A DNA stretch of 64,000 bases from Alphaproteobacteria bacterium (GTDB lineage Bacteria; Planctomycetota; Phycisphaerae; UBA1845). Within the stretch, counting starts at the first letter, position 1; each line of letters opens with the position of its first letter. A program made the translations under genes and the position numbers. Below, one piece after another: positions 47,355-56,595 of the stretch. Location: contig JANQQE010000011.1 in assembly GCA_028285105.1 (NCBI GenBank), positions 757,856 through 821,855 on the forward strand. The letters are read 5' to 3'. Under the pieces are notes generated by a model. The model had not been told where the DNA came from and did no database searches. It saw nothing but the letters and a program-made list of their open reading frames with translations.

Positions 47355-48521
47355 TTATGCCAAGGCACGGATGCCGGTGATTGCTTCACCGACGATTAGC
47401 ATGTGGATGTCGTGCGTGCCTTCGTACGTGTAAACGCTTTCAAGGTTGCACATGTGGCGGCCTGTTTGAAAATCGTCGCAGATGCCAGCGGCACCCAGTA
47501 TGTCGCGGGCGACGCGGGCGCATTTGAGGGCCATCGCGACGTTGTTCATCTTGGCCATCGAGACCTGATCGTGGCGGGCTTTTTTCTCGTCCTTTAGCTG
47601 ACCGAGACGAAATGCGAGCAGTTGCGCCTTGGTGATTTCGGTGACCATCTTAGCGAGTTTGCGCTGCACGAGTTGAAAGCTGGCTATTGGCCGATCAAAC
47701 TGCTTTCGTTCTTTGGCATATTGCAGCGCTTCGTCATAACACGCCATCGCCGCACCGATTGCACCCCAGGCAATGCCATAGCGGGCTTGGTTCAAACATG
47801 ACAGCGGTCCACGCAAGCCAACCGCTTTTTCATGCGGCAGGATGTTGGCGGCGGGCAGGCGAACATCTTCAAACATCAACTCCGACGTCACCGACGCCCG
47901 CAGCGAGTATTTGTTGTGAATGTCGCGGGTGGTGTAGCCCTTCATCCCCGTCTCGACAAGAAAACCGCGGATCTTCCCGTCGAGTTTCGCCCAGACGATT
48001 GCCACATCCGCGATCGAACCGTTGGTGATCCACATCTTTCCGCCGTTGAGAATGAAATCGCTGCCGTCGCGGCGCACGTTCGACACCATCCCGCCCGGAT
48101 CGGAACCGTGTCCCGTCTCGGTCAAACCGAAACAGCCGATCGCCTCGCCCCTGACCATCCGTTCGAGCCAGCGATCCTTCTGCTCGTCGCTGCCATAGGT
48201 GTGAATCGGCCACATGCACAGGCTGGTCTGCACGGAAACGAAGCTGCGCACCCCGCTGTCGCTCCGTTCGAGTTCCTGATTGATGAGGCCATACGACACT
48301 GCATCGATGTTCGAGCAGCCATACCCTTCAAGGTTGCTCCCGAGCAGCCCGAGCGCCCCCAATTCCGGAACGATCTCAACCGGAAACGTGCCATCGCGAA
48401 AATGCCTGGCGATGTCGGACAGGATGCGGTCGTTCACGAAACGCCGAACGGTGGACAAAATCATCCGCTGGTCGTCAGTGAGTAAACCATTGATGTCGAA
48501 TTGATCGGGTGCTTCAAACAT
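47355..48521 (-). CDS. Glutaryl-CoA dehydrogenase-type acyl-CoA dehydrogenase
   Basis: FAD enzyme oxidising an acyl-CoA, 388 residues from this ATG. The catalytic glutamate is in YEGTHDIHMLIVGEAITGI near the C-terminus, a form typical of glutaryl-CoA dehydrogenase, which converts glutaryl-CoA to crotonyl-CoA in lysine and tryptophan breakdown. GCFGLTETGHGSD and IAWGAIGAAMACYD are also GCDH-like. An upstream start at 48572 would overlap the ABC-F gene end and is less likely. Cluster order: ABC-F, GCDH, kinase-like, small protein. Confidence 0.88.
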   Translation of the reverse strand: MFEAPDQFDINGLLTDDQRMILSTVRRFVNDRILSDIARHFRDGTFPVEIVPELGALGLLGSNLEGYGCSNIDAVSYGLINQELERSDSGVRSFVSVQTSLCMWPIHTYGSDEQKDRWLERMVRGEAIGCFGLTETGHGSDPGGMVSNVRRDGSDFILNGGKMWITNGSIADVAIVWAKLDGKIRGFLVETGMKGYTTRDIHNKYSLRASVTSELMFEDVRLPAANILPHEKAVGLRGPLSCLNQARYGIAWGAIGAAMACYDEALQYAKERKQFDRPIASFQLVQRKLAKMVTEITKAQLLAFRLGQLKDEKKARHDQVSMAKMNNVAMALKCARVARDILGAAGICDDFQTGRHMCNLESVYTYEGTHDIHMLIVGEAITGIRALA

Positions 48522-48544
48522 GAAATTTTCCAACGGGTTGCGGT

Positions 48545-50476
48545 TCAGGCGTTTTCGATTCGTTCGTGCCAAACGTCTTCCAACTCCGCGAGTTCTTCGC
48601 GGAGCCCGTCAATGGTTTGCCGAAGTTGCGCCACCTTTTCGGAATCGCGATACACTTCCGGCGACGCAAACCGTTCGTTGGCTGCCGCCAATTTTCCTTC
48701 GCAATCCATCACCAACTCTTCGATCTTTTCAACGGGCATGACATCGAAACGAGCGTCTGCTTTCTTCTTAGCCTTCGCGCTTGATTTATTTGACTGCGAT
48801 TTCTTGTTACTGGCATCTTGCGAAGAAGCCGGTTTCGCATCCTTTTCCCAAATGCTGGGCCGCTTCTCCAACAACTCGGCGTATTCGGAATAGTTCCCGC
48901 GAATCAACCGATGACCTTCCGGTCGAATCACCAACAAGTGACTGATCAACCGATCCAGAAAATACCGATCGTGGCTCACCGCAATAATCGTCCCGGGAAA
49001 CTCCGCCAGCGCCGCTTCCAGCGCCTCGCACGATGGAATATCCAAATGATTGGTCGGCTCGTCCAGCACCAAGACATTCGGGTTCTCTTCGAGAAGTTTG
49101 ATAAGTCGGATGCGCGATTGCTCACCACCCGACAGCACGTGCAGCGGTTTGAATGCGTCGTCACCGATGAAGTTGAACCGGGCCAAATGGGATCGCGCTT
49201 CACCCTCGGTGATGCCCGGGCGAATAATCTGCATTTCCTTGACCAGCGTATGGCTGCCAGTTAGGGCTTTGGCCTCCTGCGCAAAATACGCGACCGACAC
49301 TTTCGGGTTCCATTCAAAAGTTCCCCCGCTGGCGGGCACCATGCCTTGCAAGATTTTGATCAGCGTCGATTTTCCCGTGCCGTTTGGACCGGTGATGCCC
49401 AGCCGCTGACCGGCTTCGATCAGGAAGCCCATGTCGCGAAACAGGTCTTTGCCGTCGAACGACTTGGCGAGTTCCTCTACCCGCAGGATTTCGCCACCCA
49501 GCGTGCTGCCCTCGTCAAATTCAAACTTGACGTCGCGACGTTTCGACTCGACCTCGGTGACGAATTCGCCGTTTCTAAGGCGACGTTCCAAGCGTTTTTG
49601 GCGGCCTTGCGCTTCTTTGGTGCGCTGACCGGCCATGTGCTTGTTGATGAACGCCCGCTCCTTCTCGATGAAATCCTTGTCTTTCGAAAACTGGCGCTCG
49701 GCGCTAAGGCGGTTGCGTTCTTTGGTATCGATGTAGGTTGAATAGTTGCCTGAGTACGACGTGACCCGGCGTTTATCGACTTCGACAATTCGGTTTGTCA
49801 CACGGTCCATCAGATAACGATCGTGTGAAATAATCACCGCCCCACCATGATGGCCCGCCAGAAATTTTTCGAGCCACCGCACCGCGTCGATGTCCAGGTG
49901 GTTCGTCGGTTCGTCGAGCAGCAACATGTTGTGATCTTGTAAGAGTAACTTCGCCAGCGCAGCCCGACACTTCTGCCCGCCCGACAGCGCCGACACCGGA
50001 AGCGAGCGATCCTCAATCGAAAACCCCAAACCGCCCAGCACTTCCTCAAGTCGCTGCTCATGCGCATAACCGCCAGCCGCCTCGAACTGCGCGTTGAGTT
50101 TGTCGTACTGTTCCATCAATTCGCCCACGCCGTCGCTATCGTGCTGATGGGCGATCTCTTCAGAGAGTTTGTGCATGCGATGTTCGATCGCCAGCAGACC
50201 CTCGAACACGCTGAGCACTTCATCATGAAGGGTGGCATCGGAGCGAAGCGTCGGATCCTGCGTGAGATACCCAACCTTCAAGTCGCGCGACTTGGTCACC
50301 GTTCCCAGGTCCGGTTCCAGTTCGCCGCTGATCATCCGAAACAGCGTGGTCTTTCCCGCCCCATTGGGACCCACGATGCCAGTGATTCGACCCGAATGAA
50401 ACTCGACAGAGATGCCCTCCAGTACCCTCAGGCTGCCGAATTCCTTGGTCACATTTTGCAGTTGAATGACGCCCAT
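48545..50476 (-). CDS. ABC-F family ATPase (translation factor type)
   Basis: 643 residues with two ABC domains and no membrane part. Walker A: GPNGAGKTT (about residue 36) and GPNGTGKST (about 370). Signatures: LSGGQKCR and LSGGEQSR. Walker B: LLLDEPTNHLD and LVLDEPTNHLD. The linker between domains (KDFIEKERAFINKHMAGQRTKEAQ) is the ribosomal P-site tRNA-interaction motif, and a C-terminal coiled coil is present (after a lysine/serine-rich linker). It fits Uup/YdiF-type proteins that relieve stalled ribosomes. First gene of the operon. Confidence 0.92.
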   Translation of the reverse strand: MGVIQLQNVTKEFGSLRVLEGISVEFHSGRITGIVGPNGAGKTTLFRMISGELEPDLGTVTKSRDLKVGYLTQDPTLRSDATLHDEVLSVFEGLLAIEHRMHKLSEEIAHQHDSDGVGELMEQYDKLNAQFEAAGGYAHEQRLEEVLGGLGFSIEDRSLPVSALSGGQKCRAALAKLLLQDHNMLLLDEPTNHLDIDAVRWLEKFLAGHHGGAVIISHDRYLMDRVTNRIVEVDKRRVTSYSGNYSTYIDTKERNRLSAERQFSKDKDFIEKERAFINKHMAGQRTKEAQGRQKRLERRLRNGEFVTEVESKRRDVKFEFDEGSTLGGEILRVEELAKSFDGKDLFRDMGFLIEAGQRLGITGPNGTGKSTLIKILQGMVPASGGTFEWNPKVSVAYFAQEAKALTGSHTLVKEMQIIRPGITEGEARSHLARFNFIGDDAFKPLHVLSGGEQSRIRLIKLLEENPNVLVLDEPTNHLDIPSCEALEAALAEFPGTIIAVSHDRYFLDRLISHLLVIRPEGHRLIRGNYSEYAELLEKRPSIWEKDAKPASSQDASNKKSQSNKSSAKAKKKADARFDVMPVEKIEELVMDCEGKLAAANERFASPEVYRDSEKVAQLRQTIDGLREELAELEDVWHERIENA

Positions 50477-50537
50477 GACGCAACAACCCTGCCCAGATCG
50501 AAATCGATCAGTCGAGATAATCTCAAAATGCGTTTAT

Positions 50538-50571
50538 AAAAAAAGACCCGCCCTTTTGTAAGAGCGGGCCT
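50538..50571 (-). terminator. Rho-independent terminator of cspA
   Basis: On the minus strand GGCCCGC and GCGGGTC form a 7-pair stem with one wobble, extended by A-T pairs, followed by seven T. It lies between cspA and the ABC-F gene. Confidence 0.85.
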
Positions 50572-50680
50572 TCTGAATTCTGGATGACCATTTGAAACTT
50601 AAATTCTTGAATCTAAATGATCAGTCAGGCGACACGAACTGTTGGGTAACAAGCAGTCCGCCTGACGATGTTCGGCAAAA

Positions 50681-50887
50681 CTAGTTGCCGACGACGCGGA
50701 CGTTGGACGCTTTCGGTCCTTTGCCCTCGACGGTAATGTCGAATTCAACCACGACTCCTTCGGCCAACGACTTGAAGCCGTCACCTTCGATGGCGCTGTA
50801 GTGGACGAAAACGTCCGCCGAGCCATCTTCTGGAGCCACGAAACCAAAACCCTTGGTGTCATTAAACCACTTTACTGTACCTTGCAT
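50681..50887 (-). CDS. cspA: Cold-shock protein
   Basis: A single cold-shock domain of 68 residues that binds single-stranded RNA and DNA. RNP1 is [10 protein letters not shown] (residues 12-21) and RNP2 VFVHYSAIE (about 26-34). The C-terminus is [27 protein letters not shown] promoter sits about 110 bases upstream and a terminator follows, so it is monocistronic with a leader long enough for cold-dependent RNA folding. Confidence 0.95.
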   Translation of the reverse strand: MQGTVKWFNDTKGFGFVAPEDGSADVFVHYSAIEGDGFKSLAEGVVVEFDITVEGKGPKASNVRVVGN

Positions 50888-51000
50888 TGAAACAACCTTC
50901 TACAAATTTTGCACCCCGCACGAGGTCAGTTTGAAACAAACGATGCTTCAAATCAGAACGGCCCCGAAAATCGAGAATCGGAATGCGTTGAACCTCAAAC

Positions 51001-51029
51001 AATCTATGCCACGCCCACCAAACTGTCAA
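51001..51029 (-). promoter_or_regulatory. Sigma-70-type promoter of cspA
   Basis: Minus strand: TTGACA (51029-51024), 17-base spacer, TAGATT (51006-51001). The predicted leader is about 107 bases. Confidence 0.7.
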
Positions 51030-51137
51030 ACCGCTACTTTTGTCGCTTTTGATGCATTTATTTCGCGATTCTCGGATGGACTTTGCCCCACCCAATGGAT
51101 GACGCCTCGTTCCTTGCCATTGTGAACGATTTGGTTG

Positions 51138-51911
51138 CTACCGGTTTCGATGACTGCCTTGATAGCTGGGCGGCCAAATCAAAGGTTCAACCGGATAGCT
51201 TGGAATCCATCCTTCGACGGGCCCAACATTCTTCGATTTATCCTTTGTCATCAAACGTCGCAGGCAATCGCGGACGTGCGACTCGAACGCACCGACAGCT
51301 GCCAGCCTCGGGTCACGGTCCTGGTGCGTCGCAGAAGCGGTACGGGCGACGCGATCGTCGGGCATGACCGGATCGGAAATCAGACTGTTCGCATGAATCG
51401 CAGCCAGTGCCTTGCGCGATCGAACGTCATAAAGCACGCCCGACAAACTGTATCGATCCACCTGCGTTTGTGACTCGGTGTAGAGTAAGAGCAAACCGGC
51501 TTCGAGCGCTTCTGAAGCTGTCAGAAGATTCTCTGCCGATACCGCCCCACCGTCGAGGTCCTTATCGTTTAATGGGAACACTTCACTGACGCTGCGGAAA
51601 TCGTCGAACACAGAATTCCACGCGAGAAAATCCACCTCGGGTTTCATCGCGAGAACGAGTTGGTCATTGTTGTACGGCGACTGTGCCATTCGCGCCACGG
51701 CGAGAGATGCCGGGAAAAGGCCCTCCGTCGCCTGAGGGACGAGCATCCGATACCCTTCGTCGGACGTTACCGTCGCGCCCGGAGACAGGTCGGACCAGCC
51801 AGCCGGTTCTGCTGGCGGCGCGTATGCATCGTTGTTTCGTTGCGAACAACCAACGACGCCCATCGAAATCAAACCTGCCGCCACTGAAATCAATAGATTC
51901 TGCCGGGTCAT
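51138..51911 (-). CDS. Lipoprotein of unknown function
   Basis: 257 residues beginning with a lipoprotein signal peptide: hydrophobic core to about residue 18, then VVGCS with the lipidated cysteine at about residue 22. The mature protein has no recognised domain; the C-terminal part has RDPRLAAVGAFESHVRDCLRRLM, a helical segment. It is divergent from the sugar transferase gene, sharing the 380-base intergenic region. Confidence 0.7.
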   Translation of the reverse strand: MTRQNLLISVAAGLISMGVVGCSQRNNDAYAPPAEPAGWSDLSPGATVTSDEGYRMLVPQATEGLFPASLAVARMAQSPYNNDQLVLAMKPEVDFLAWNSVFDDFRSVSEVFPLNDKDLDGGAVSAENLLTASEALEAGLLLLYTESQTQVDRYSLSGVLYDVRSRKALAAIHANSLISDPVMPDDRVARTASATHQDRDPRLAAVGAFESHVRDCLRRLMTKDKSKNVGPVEGWIPSYPVEPLIWPPSYQGSHRNR

Positions 51912-52290
51912 TTCAAACCTCTTGTACGTCCGAGTCTAGTGACATTGGAATATCAAAAGCATGCTCACGATTCACACTTAAGCAAGTCATTCACATGCAC
52001 GTCCGTAACGATGATATCGGAACCTGACCGTGCAAACTGAGACCGGAATCATCGGTTGTTCGAGATGCACAAGACCGACGGGCGATCGATCGAACCACCG
52101 CGCAAAAACCGCTGCGCGATGCGCAGATTATGCGGCACGCCTTCATACCCGTTTTGGATAACGCGCAGCATCTGCCGCGTTCACTCAAATCGATCAGCTT
52201 GGGGCGACCTATAATTCCAGCCCTCGTTGCGATCCGCCGATGGTCAAAGCAGGTCTTGACGCTGGTCTTATCTGCGGGAGTTTGCAACAG
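51912..52290. promoter_or_regulatory. Divergent intergenic region with a TATAAT -10 box
   Basis: 380 bases between the lipoprotein and sugar transferase genes. A perfect TATAAT lies at 52210-52215 (plus strand) with no good -35 at 16-18 bases, so it may rely on an activator. CTGCGC-GAT-GCGCAG at 52112-52126 is a perfect palindrome about 90 bases upstream. Nothing gene-like was seen. Confidence 0.45.
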
Positions 52291-53760
52291 ATGAAGTCTG
52301 AGTACGCCTTGGGTGTGGAGTCAACCGGTGCAGTTGTGTCGGCCACGCGAGCGACCATTCTGGACTCGACTTCCAAACGAACCCGCTCCCGCCATCCTGT
52401 CATCACACTCGGTCAGGTCCTTCGCGGATTGCCACTTCCGGCATGGATCGTCATCGATGCGGTCATCTTGTGGGGCGCGCTCATCCAGGGTTACGCCTGG
52501 TTCGACCTGACCGGTATGTCCAAACACACCGGTGCCACCGTCGCTTATGCCGTTTGCGTCACCTGCCTGACGGTGTGCAGCCTCATCTTCGGACTCAACG
52601 AACGAGCAACGCTTTATAGCCGCTGGCACATCGTGACACGCATGTTGCTGACGTCGATTGCGGGGGCAGTTCTGGTCTACGCGATTATTTACGTGGGCAT
52701 GTATTCGAGCTTGAGTCGCCGAATCGCTGCGCTGACCTTTGCGACTTATCTGGTGGCGGGACTGTCGATTCGATTGCTGGCGTGTTATGCGATCCACAGT
52801 GTAAAGCGGCGACTGGTCGTTGTCGGTTCACGCAATGCGGCTGAGGCGTTCGTCGATCGACTTGATGGTGGGTTTCTGTCTGCCCACGAGGTCATGGGAT
52901 TTGTCAGCCAGTCGCCGGCAGAAGGCACGCAGGCAAGCCTCCCTGGACTGGGTTCGACCGACGAACTGGTCCGCATCTGCCGCAACCTTGGCATTCAAGA
53001 CATCGTCGTTTGCAACGGCGCTCAACGTCGCAAGATGACGTCGTGGATGCTGCCCTGTCTGCGACTCGGTTGCCGCGTGACCAATGAAGCCACGTTTCAC
53101 GAAACCTGCGCCGGGCAGATTCTTGTCGATGAAATAACACCCGATTGGTTTCTCGTCAGCGATCTCAAAGCCCATTGCGACGAGTACGCATCGCTCAAGC
53201 GATTGTTTGATGTGTCGGTTGCGATGGTGGGCCTTTTGGTCTCGCTGCCGATCTATCCAATCCTCGCACTCTTAATCAAGCTCGAAGATGGCGGACCGGT
53301 GTTCTATGCCCAGAACCGCGTCGGTAAGAATGGCACGGTCTTCAAGCTCTACAAGATTCGCACGATGCGCATCGATGCAGAGAACGGCGAAAGCGTTTGG
53401 GCGAAAAAGAACGACCCCCGTGTCACCCGCGTAGGCCGCATCATGCGCCGCATGCGGCTCGACGAACTCCCGCAGTTTTACAACATTTTGCTCGGGCAGA
53501 TGTCGGTCGTGGGTCCACGCCCGGAACGGCCCGACATTCAAATCGATCTGTGCAAGCAGATTCCGTACTGGTCAGAACGCAACCTCGTCAAGCCGGGCCT
53601 TACCGGTTGGGCTCAAATCAGCTTCCGTTATGGCAACAGCATCAAGGACGCCAAACGCAAACTCCAGTTCGACTTGTACTACCTCAAACACATGAACCTC
53701 GAACTTGACATCATCATCCTGTTCCGAACGCTGGGCACGTTCCTCCGCGGCGCATGCTAA
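52291..53760 (+). CDS. Polyprenyl-phosphate sugar transferase, exopolysaccharide type
   Basis: Transfers the first sugar-1-phosphate to undecaprenyl phosphate (WbaP/WcaJ-type, PF02397), starting polysaccharide repeat synthesis. About 489 residues: several N-terminal membrane helices (about 30-150), a Rossmann-like CoA-binding-type domain (about 175-290: RRLVVVGSRNAAEAFV) and the C-terminal catalytic domain: KRLFDVSVA, DGGPVFYAQNRVGKNG, KIRTMR, RRMRLDELPQFYNILLGQMSVVGPRPE, KPGLTGWAQI. The C-terminus (QFDLYYLKHM) resembles the PEP-CTERM-associated EpsB-type transferase. ATG 52291 is the likely start; 52240 would add 17 residues. Confidence 0.93.
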   Translation: MKSEYALGVESTGAVVSATRATILDSTSKRTRSRHPVITLGQVLRGLPLPAWIVIDAVILWGALIQGYAWFDLTGMSKHTGATVAYAVCVTCLTVCSLIFGLNERATLYSRWHIVTRMLLTSIAGAVLVYAIIYVGMYSSLSRRIAALTFATYLVAGLSIRLLACYAIHSVKRRLVVVGSRNAAEAFVDRLDGGFLSAHEVMGFVSQSPAEGTQASLPGLGSTDELVRICRNLGIQDIVVCNGAQRRKMTSWMLPCLRLGCRVTNEATFHETCAGQILVDEITPDWFLVSDLKAHCDEYASLKRLFDVSVAMVGLLVSLPIYPILALLIKLEDGGPVFYAQNRVGKNGTVFKLYKIRTMRIDAENGESVWAKKNDPRVTRVGRIMRRMRLDELPQFYNILLGQMSVVGPRPERPDIQIDLCKQIPYWSERNLVKPGLTGWAQISFRYGNSIKDAKRKLQFDLYYLKHMNLELDIIILFRTLGTFLRGAC

Positions 53761-53763
53761 GAG

Positions 53764-53832
53764 TTGTAGGGTCCGCTGTGCGGACCATTTTCCACTCGAC
53801 TCATCCAGCGGTCCGCACAGCGGACCCTACAA
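53764..53832. repeat. REPIN-like doublet: perfect 23-base inverted repeat with GTAG heads
   Basis: Arms 53764-53786 and 53810-53832 are exact reverse complements around a 23-base loop. Each arm starts TTGTAG and holds its own palindrome, GGTCCGC-TGT-GCGGACC. The core sequence differs from the doublet at 17523 while the architecture is the same. It lies just after the sugar transferase stop and before the ECF sigma gene. Confidence 0.85.
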
Positions 53833-53961
53833 AATCCTCGACCAGCGACGAATTTCGGCAACCTTCCCGCGAATCGAGCGTAACATTTCTTAGAAATTCT
53901 TGAAATTTTCTGTAAGCATTTCGCCTCTGCCCTCTCCAATGTTGTGAACAAAGGTGATGAC

Positions 53962-54546
53962 GTGTCGGACGTGTCGCAAGCCCAACCGGTGGACAGCATG
54001 ACGGAGTTATCGATCCAACGGTTGATCGCTGGCGAACAGGCAGAGTTCGACCGTTTCGTCGAGCAATATCAGCCGCGAATCGCGCGATTGGCCTTGCGGC
54101 TCTTGGGATGGTCACAGGAAACGAACGACGTCGTGCAGGATGTCATCGTTGACGCACTGAAGGGTTTTAAATCGTTTCGTCATGAGAGCAGCGTCGATAC
54201 ATGGCTCACGAGAATCACGATTAATGCGTGCCGGCGACATCAAAGGCGCCTGGTCCTGCGACGCATGGGACTGGGAATCCTCACCGCAAGGCATGAACAC
54301 GACGGGCATGAAACCAGAAGCAACCCGGACCTCGATGATGACACGCTCGCGTCGGTGCGAAATGCCGTTCAGCAACTGCCGACGCGCGAACGCGAAGTGA
54401 TCGTCCTGCGATACCTGGAACAAATTCCCATCGCACAAATCGCCGTGCTTTTGGGGATTTCCAAGAACAATACGGAAGTCCGTCTTCATCGCGGACGTGA
54501 ACGATTGAGGCAACAACTGACCGAACTATGTAACTTCGATGATTGA
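53962..54546 (+). CDS. ECF-type RNA polymerase sigma factor
   Basis: A sigma-70 family factor of about 194 residues. Region 2 includes FVEQYQPRIARLALRLLGWSQETNDVVQDVIVDALKG and the DNA-melting WLTRITINACRRH; region 4 (about 130-190) holds LPTREREVIVLRYLEQIPIAQIAVLLGISKNNTEVRLHRGRERLR. Start codon is GTG at 53962, with AAGGTG 6-11 bases before it; an in-frame GTG at 53944 is possible. The next gene begins 3 bases after its stop and encodes a membrane protein in anti-sigma position. Confidence 0.93.
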   Translation: MSDVSQAQPVDSMTELSIQRLIAGEQAEFDRFVEQYQPRIARLALRLLGWSQETNDVVQDVIVDALKGFKSFRHESSVDTWLTRITINACRRHQRRLVLRRMGLGILTARHEHDGHETRSNPDLDDDTLASVRNAVQQLPTREREVIVLRYLEQIPIAQIAVLLGISKNNTEVRLHRGRERLRQQLTELCNFDD

Positions 54547-54549
54547 GTA

Positions 54550-55170
54550 ATGCAGCCCAGCGATATAGAACAAATTCTCCAACGTGCCGACCAAGCCGCC
54601 GACGTGAATATCACGTCGCCAAAGGCACTCGCCAACCGTGCGCGTCACCGCGTTCGTCGGCAGCGACAAGTTCGGGCTGCGGCGGCAACGTCTGTGGGGG
54701 TCACCCTTCTGCTCTTCGCATTGAATGTCGCGACGCAGAATCCAATCATCGAAGAGAATGAGCCGCAGATCGCGAAAATTGAGAATCCGCCGGAACATGC
54801 CATTGCAGATCTGCAAGCCAAAGTCGAGGCGTTGCGCGCAGAAGCCGACCGCCTCGAAGCGATCGTCCGAGCCAATCGACTGGCTGCGAATGAACGCATT
54901 GAATCGGCTTCTTACGATTCGCGAATCGTCGCGATCGACAGACGAGGACCATTGCCCATTCCGGTCCCCTTGCTGATCGAGCAGGAAGCCGAAATCACCG
55001 CCCGCGTCATGGTCGAGCAGGCCATTCGATGGATGTCGCAGGCCGACCGAAAAGATGAAGCGATTCGATCGCTCGAACGCACCGTTGAGCTGTTTCCAAC
55101 GACGGCGGCAGCAAAAACTGCTCGCGCCCGTCTGAACAAAATCAAGAACAAATCAGGAGCAACGATATGA
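54550..55170 (+). CDS. Single-helix membrane protein in anti-sigma position
   Basis: 206 residues, 3 bases after the sigma gene. The N-terminal cytoplasmic part (about 40 residues) ends in a basic RARHRVRRQRQV, then one membrane helix (about 43-60) and an outer part with a coiled coil (ADLQAKVEALRAEADRLEAIV, about 85-110) and a TPR-like end (DEAIRSLERTVELFP). The layout fits an anti-sigma factor, but no ZAS cysteine/histidine motif or RskA-type domain is visible, so this is by position and topology. Its stop overlaps the next start by 4 bases. Confidence 0.65.
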   Translation: MQPSDIEQILQRADQAADVNITSPKALANRARHRVRRQRQVRAAAATSVGVTLLLFALNVATQNPIIEENEPQIAKIENPPEHAIADLQAKVEALRAEADRLEAIVRANRLAANERIESASYDSRIVAIDRRGPLPIPVPLLIEQEAEITARVMVEQAIRWMSQADRKDEAIRSLERTVELFPTTAAAKTARARLNKIKNKSGATI

Positions 55171-56393
55171 AGGTCAAGCAAGCAAGACGCATTCACAAGG
55201 CATTCTGCCTCACAGCCTTTCTGGCACTGAGCAGCATTGCAACCGTCATTCGGGCCGACGAAACCGACAACTCAAACTCTGTCTTCAATGCGCCCGGTGC
55301 GATCGAAAGTTGCGTGATTAAGACGACATGGGACAAAGGTGTCTCATCGTTGAGTCCGGAAGTCATCGAAGCCCTGTTGCAATCTTCAGGCGTTTGGGGA
55401 CGAGCCGTCGAAGAAATCTTTGGCGATGGAAACTCAGGCGACATCTTTCACTCCGAAGTTCGGTTGGAAACCCTCAACGTCAACGCAGCAAAGCACATCG
55501 GTGGCGATTCACTGGTTTCGCTGGTGGGCCGGCTGATCGTCGAGATCGAAACCGAAAAGGGAAAAGACGTAAAGATCAAGACCAGGATTCTCCTGAAGCG
55601 CGTCTGCGACCTGCTTCAGAATACGATGCTCGAATTCGCGAAGGACACCATTCGCGGGCAGCACGAGCGCAAAGCCCAAATCACTGAAGAACTCGACAGA
55701 GTACGCGGTGAAGTTCATCGAATCCTCACCGAACGCCAGGCATTTCTGGACAAGAACGATTCAACCGAATTGGATCATCGTCGCATCACGCAAGAGTTAC
55801 GCGAACTCGAAAGGCGTAAGTCCAAAATGGAGATCGAACGCTCTGTTGCCAAGGCTCGACGTGCGGCGATGGAAGTACAAATTGCGCGTCTGGCAGAAGA
55901 GGCCAAGGTCGAACCGATTCAGCGAACCGACTTGGCGCAAATGCAGAAAATCATCGCGATCCGTCAGAAAGCACTTCGACAAGCCGAAGACTTAGCACAG
56001 CAAGGATTGACGTCAGCTGCCGAACTCAACCAGTTGCAAATAGAAGTCGCTCAAGCAGAGGCGGAACTCGCCCGCGCCGAAGCCGATGCCCAGCGTGAAC
56101 ACACCAATCGGATGCGGGAAATGGGCGGCGACTTCATCATACAGATGAATCACGAGCTAACTCAGATGGCCATCGACGATGCCGACATGGAAGCCAAGCT
56201 CAGAGCGACAATCGAGATGATCGAGAAGTCGAAATCTGCACTCAAGGTCGCCGAACAATACGAACAACTCGGCGGACATCGACTCGACATCGCCCGCGAC
56301 CGACTTGAAGACGTGCAGCGAAACCTAGCCGAACTGGAGCGCCGCATCGCCACAACCGTTCGCCCGAAGATGACGATCGTCGGAATCGAATAG
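55167..56393 (+). CDS. Exported coiled-coil protein of the ECF sigma operon
   Basis: 408 residues with a signal peptide (about residues 1-30). The first 150 mature residues are a globular domain (HIGGDSLVSLVGRLIVEIETEKGKD-type), followed by about 230 residues of heptad coiled coil rich in Glu, Arg, Ala and Gln. TolC-partner or periplasmic adaptor proteins look similar, but there is no obvious lipoyl or barrel domain. It may be the envelope effector or sensor of the sigma operon. A strong terminator follows. Confidence 0.65.
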   Translation: MKVKQARRIHKAFCLTAFLALSSIATVIRADETDNSNSVFNAPGAIESCVIKTTWDKGVSSLSPEVIEALLQSSGVWGRAVEEIFGDGNSGDIFHSEVRLETLNVNAAKHIGGDSLVSLVGRLIVEIETEKGKDVKIKTRILLKRVCDLLQNTMLEFAKDTIRGQHERKAQITEELDRVRGEVHRILTERQAFLDKNDSTELDHRRITQELRELERRKSKMEIERSVAKARRAAMEVQIARLAEEAKVEPIQRTDLAQMQKIIAIRQKALRQAEDLAQQGLTSAAELNQLQIEVAQAEAELARAEADAQREHTNRMREMGGDFIIQMNHELTQMAIDDADMEAKLRATIEMIEKSKSALKVAEQYEQLGGHRLDIARDRLEDVQRNLAELERRIATTVRPKMTIVGIE

Positions 56394-56453
56394 GTATCCG
56401 CAAACAAATCACCCCACCATTCGCCAGCTCACACACCCTGGCGAGACCACACA

Positions 56454-56490
56454 GGGCGCGCCCGCCTGACGCTGCGGGCGCGCCCATTTT
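56454..56490 (+). terminator. Rho-independent terminator of the ECF sigma operon
   Basis: A perfect 12-base stem GGGCGCGCCCGC and GCGGGCGCGCCC around an 8-base loop, followed by ATTTT. It is 60 bases after the last gene of the operon. Confidence 0.85.
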
Positions 56491-56595
56491 CCTGTCTCCA
56501 CATAAGGCCCCGTCACGATCGCCTTTCAACAATTTGCGATGGTTGTATCATAGTCCCGAGATAAGTTGGACTTTGACCTCCTGACGAAAGCAATC

